A stretch of 64,000 bases of DNA from Phoenix dactylifera. Its lineage: Eukaryota; Streptophyta; Magnoliopsida; Arecales; Arecaceae. Under the pieces are notes generated by a model. That model saw only the letters and a list, made by a program, of their open reading frames with translations, did no database searches and had not been told where the DNA came from. Both the position numbers and the translations under genes were made by a program. The DNA is taken from positions 2,830,001-2,894,000 of the forward strand of contig NC_052409.1 of NCBI RefSeq assembly GCF_009389715.1, in the 5' to 3' direction. Below, piece after piece: positions 61,021-64,000 of the stretch. Within the stretch, counting starts at the first letter, position 1. Each line of letters starts with the position of its first letter.

Positions 61021-61587
61021 TCAGGGTAATAACTCGCCGTCCTCCCCGAACTTGGCCCCGCCCTCCGCGGCAGCGGTGGGGGTGGCGGCAGCGGTGGAGG
61101 CGGAGGTGGCACCGCACGTCGGGCACCGGGAAGGGGCGGGGACGACGAGAATCTGGCGGCACGAGGGGCAAGACGAGTGGGACACGAGCCACGTGTCCAC
61201 GCACGCGACGTGGAACCCGTGGCCGCAGTGCGGGAGGATCCGGATCTCGTCGCCGGCGGCGAACTCGGCGAGACAAATCGGGCACTCCGCCAGCTGCCCG
61301 CAGCCGGCGGCGGAAGCAGTGGAACCGTCGAAGGAGAGCGTCGGGAGAGAGCGGAGGGCCTTCTTCTTGAGCCCCTTGGTTGGCCGCGCCGCCGGCGGCT
61401 GGGCGGAGGCGGAGGAGCGGCGGAGCCAGGCGCAGCGCGCGACGAGGGCGAGGCCCACGACGCAGATCAGGGCGCAAAGCAGCGCCGCCAGGATCACCAC
61501 CACGTCGGAGTCAACGGCCAGGGAAACCGGCGGCTCCGCCGCTGGTAAGTGGTCGGAGGACTGGAGAAACCTCGTTGGAGAAGGCAT
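61021..61587 (-). CDS. RING-H2 finger E3 ubiquitin ligase, ATL8/ATL80-like, 188 aa
   Basis: Membrane-anchored E3 ubiquitin ligase of the Arabidopsis Toxicos en Levadura (ATL) family. Intronless 188 codons, TGA at 61021-61023. One N-terminal helix (about residues 28-50, [19 protein letters not shown]) is followed by RCAWLRR. The GLD-type segment [16 protein letters not shown] (71-86) comes next. The RING-H2 has ligands C102, C105, C121, H123, H126, C129, C140 and C143 (CPIC...HCGHGFH...C...CPSC), with the ATL proline before the third-pair spacing (ILPHC) and tryptophan in DTWL contacting E2. The pattern [19 protein letters not shown] and SCRQILVV matches ATL8/ATL80. A small extra CPTC (154-157) follows the RING. 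High GC content is normal for monocot ATL genes. Substrate unknown. Confidence 0.95.
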   Translation of the reverse strand: MPSPTRFLQSSDHLPAAEPPVSLAVDSDVVVILAALLCALICVVGLALVARCAWLRRSSASAQPPAARPTKGLKKKALRSLPTLSFDGSTASAAGCGQLAECPICLAEFAAGDEIRILPHCGHGFHVACVDTWLVSHSSCPSCRQILVVPAPSRCPTCGATSASTAAATPTAAAEGGAKFGEDGELLP

Positions 61588-61636
61588 TGGTTCGGAGAAT
61601 AGAAATAGACGATGTTGCGAGCTTGGGATGGGGCTA

Positions 61637-61646
61637 CTTTATATAG
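61637..61646 (-). promoter_or_regulatory. TATA box of the ATL-like gene
   Basis: The minus strand reads CTATATAAAG, centred about 55 bp upstream of the ATG. Transcription would begin near 61605-61615, giving a very short leader of about 20-30 nt. Sequence match is strong; the start site is inferred. Confidence 0.75.
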
Positions 61647-64000
61647 GGAGAGTCTAAAAGGTTCGTCCTAATTATTATAAAAGGAGTTGGGAGTGCCAAG
61701 TGTATGAGAAACCCCCATAATATATAAATATATCATTATTTAAAATATATATACACACCTAATCTACCTGTATAGGTATCTACGTGGATGCTCATATATA
61801 TATATATATATATATAGTGTGTAGCTTATAAATGCAACTCCCCCCCCCCCCCCTTCTCTTTTTTTTCACCTTTTCCTTTAGAAAAAGGTTCCAAGTCAAA
61901 ATACTTGAAAATGCACCATAGAAAACTTGAAACTATAACATTTGGATGCTATGCAAGCATGTGTAGCCATTGATGCAAGCGCCAATTCAAGATACAAATC
62001 TTATATAATGTTCATTCTCCAATGAAGATTAAAGTCTTGTTTAAGATTGCTGTTGGTAGTAGAGTTTTTGGAATTTTTGGTAGAGCTTTCCGAAAATAAA
62101 ACTTTTGAAGGCTTTTAGAAATAGAGTTTTCATAAAGAGCTATTTGCTATTTGGTAATTATATTTCTAAAGTACCATAAAACTTTAATATGTATTTGGTA
62201 ACCAAAATAGGAAATATTTTTAGAATGATAAAATAACAATAAAAGACACTGAATAATGGAGTATAATATAGTGTAATATAATATTGACTACTATAGCATA
62301 ATAATATAACATGATAATATATAATATGATATGATGATGTATTATTAATAGTGCAATATTATTATAATATAATATAATATTAATATAATTATAAGTTAAT
62401 ATATCAAATAAAAATAATATAATAATATTGTAATATAATATAGAAATATAATATAATATAATGTATTGTAATCTAATCTAATAATTGATAATAATATAAT
62501 ATACTATATTATATTATTATTAATATAATAATATTATAATAGATGATATTATATGTTTATATTATAATAACATATGTTATTATTATATTATAATCATATA
62601 ATATAATAATATAATGTAATATAATAATAATAAGATATTATATGATCATTATATAACTATTATTATTATAATACTATAATATTATAATTGTCATAGTATA
62701 TTATATTAGGCTTATAGTATTATAAGAATATATTATATTATAAGTATCTATTACTACCATAATATAATATATTATAATAGTATAACATAATAGTATAATA
62801 TAATATAATATTATTATATTATATTTATAGTATAATAATTTATATGATATGATATAATATAAGATGTAGTATGAAATTTTTTGTGGATATTTTCGTCATC
62901 AGAAAAATTTCATTAAAACTAAAATAACTTTTTTATATTGGACAGAAAGCACTTTTGGGGAGAAGCTCCATTCTAAATAGATCTTTTTCAGTTCTTCAGC
63001 AAAGCCAAAATATCTTTTGGAAGGCTTGAAATTACTTTTTTGCCCAACAAAAGTATTACCAAATGGTGCCTAAGTAGTTATTGGGCATGGAGGCCTCAGA
63101 TCAATGGCCTACCTTCACAAGGTCAACGTAACATGATTAGGGAAAGAGTAGGAAGAGGCTTGCAGTGGGTTTGTAATCAAACCCTGGTGATTCCCTCCAA
63201 GATGGCTTTTTGACTATAGGTGGTAAAGATAACTCTCTGTTTTCTAGTTCATTGCATTCCATGAACATAACTGGTGAAATGTCCCATCTCAAAAAGGTTT
63301 GCTTCAAATGGAATTCGTCCTCACTGACACGTCGAGGAATTTTCTTGGAGGGCTAGCTTTTGGGGGGCTCGCACTAATGACTTGTTTCAGTCCACCTCCA
63401 TTTTGGCAGATATTTGCATGCGGCCAACTTAAGTTGGTCCCGCTAGGGACCGGCATTAGCTCAGGATTGGGCACCTTGAATTGTTCTGATTTAATTGTGT
63501 TAATTATTTCATCGATGAACCAGGTCGATTTGTTGCCTTGGCATCTTTAACAAGTTAAGTGATATTATAATCAATTTGTGCCATGTGGATGAAGTCATCT
63601 GATCATGATGAAGGTCATCTTCCTCCACCTTTCATACTAGAAATATCTTCTGTCACCATACAAAAAGGTAATATGTTGAGTGGGAAGTCCTTAATGACCT
63701 TAGCTACTAATTGACATGATAATTCTCCAGTACACCCTAGTGTGCAATTTGACGAATTACATTATCTTATATAACATATTAGCATCATGTGGTTCGAATC
63801 ATAAATGTTCAGGGTGCGAAGGTATCTCTATTGAAGGTGCAGAAGTTGCAAAAGTGGTTTGTTGTAACCACTTTGCAAAGTTCTTTCGACTCAATTGGAC
63901 AAGGTTAAGACGCATGGGCAGGCAGGTGGCTCGCTGATTTTATTATAGTTGGTTTCGAAGGAGGCGCATGAGCCTTATATATTCTAGCAGTAACAAGCAA
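61647..64000. other. Intergenic region, AT-rich repeats
   Basis: Includes a (TA)n run (61793-61817), a C-run of about 14 (61841-61854), and an AT-rich transposon-like segment (62036-63072). From 63073 to the end no gene is recognised. Confidence 0.65.
62036..63072. mobile_element. Candidate non-autonomous DNA transposon with an AT-repeat core
   Basis: The left end (CTTGTTTAAGATTGCTGTTGG) resembles the reverse complement of the right end (CTTAGGCACCATTTGGTAATACTTTTGTTGG), and both ends continue into TTTTGG/CTTTTGAAGG words. The middle (about 62220-62870) is almost entirely ATAATAT-type sequence with a few G or C bases. No coding capacity; a target duplication is not clear. Such gene-flanking, AT-cored elements are common hAT-type MITEs in plants. 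Confidence 0.4.

Noticed and set aside
61016..61657. Several long open frames on both strands around the ATL-like gene
   Set aside because: They are out-of-frame readings of a GC-rich gene and have arginine/proline- or glycine-rich composition without domains.

Overview
The window is plant nuclear DNA. Its genes carry many GT-AG introns, intergenic and intronic DNA is AT-rich, and callose synthase, CDPK, tonoplast sugar transporter and ATL-type RING genes are all plant families. The strongly GC-rich first exon of the CDPK gene and the wholly GC-rich intronless RING gene suggest a monocot. The long, repeat-laden introns would suit a non-grass monocot such as a palm, but that is inference.

Layout. 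Positions 1-22,020 (minus strand) hold the first 28 coding exons of a callose synthase of the CalS1/2/3 type. The gene runs off the left edge, so only about 1,085 of the usual ~1,950 residues are present. 22,020-26,020 is intergenic and contains an AT-rich MITE-like palindrome. 26,022-32,353 (plus) is a three-exon gene for a 130-residue coiled-coil protein of unknown function; its 5.8 kb first intron holds a LINE 3' fragment and a well-delimited non-autonomous hAT element with a perfect 8-bp target duplication. 35,119-44,185 (plus) is a complete seven-exon calcium-dependent protein kinase; one intron carries about 11 copies of a ~102-bp tandem repeat. 45,929-46,836 (minus) is a broken MYB-like gene (SHAQKF type) with a tandemly repeated tail that is split by a short insertion. 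48,300-56,122 (plus) is a tonoplast monosaccharide transporter (MSSP/TMT/TST) with leader introns. 61,021-61,587 (minus) is an intronless ATL8/ATL80-like RING-H2 E3 ligase with a clear TATA box. The rest is AT-rich intergenic DNA with microsatellites and decayed transposon pieces.

The genes do not form an operon or an obvious pathway cluster. They are ordinary independent plant genes. I found no evidence of a new biological system; the most informative signals are transposon footprints, the satellite inside the CDPK intron and the history readable in the MYB fragment. Exon borders were placed by eye from GT/AG sites, reading-frame phase and family homology, without transcript data.
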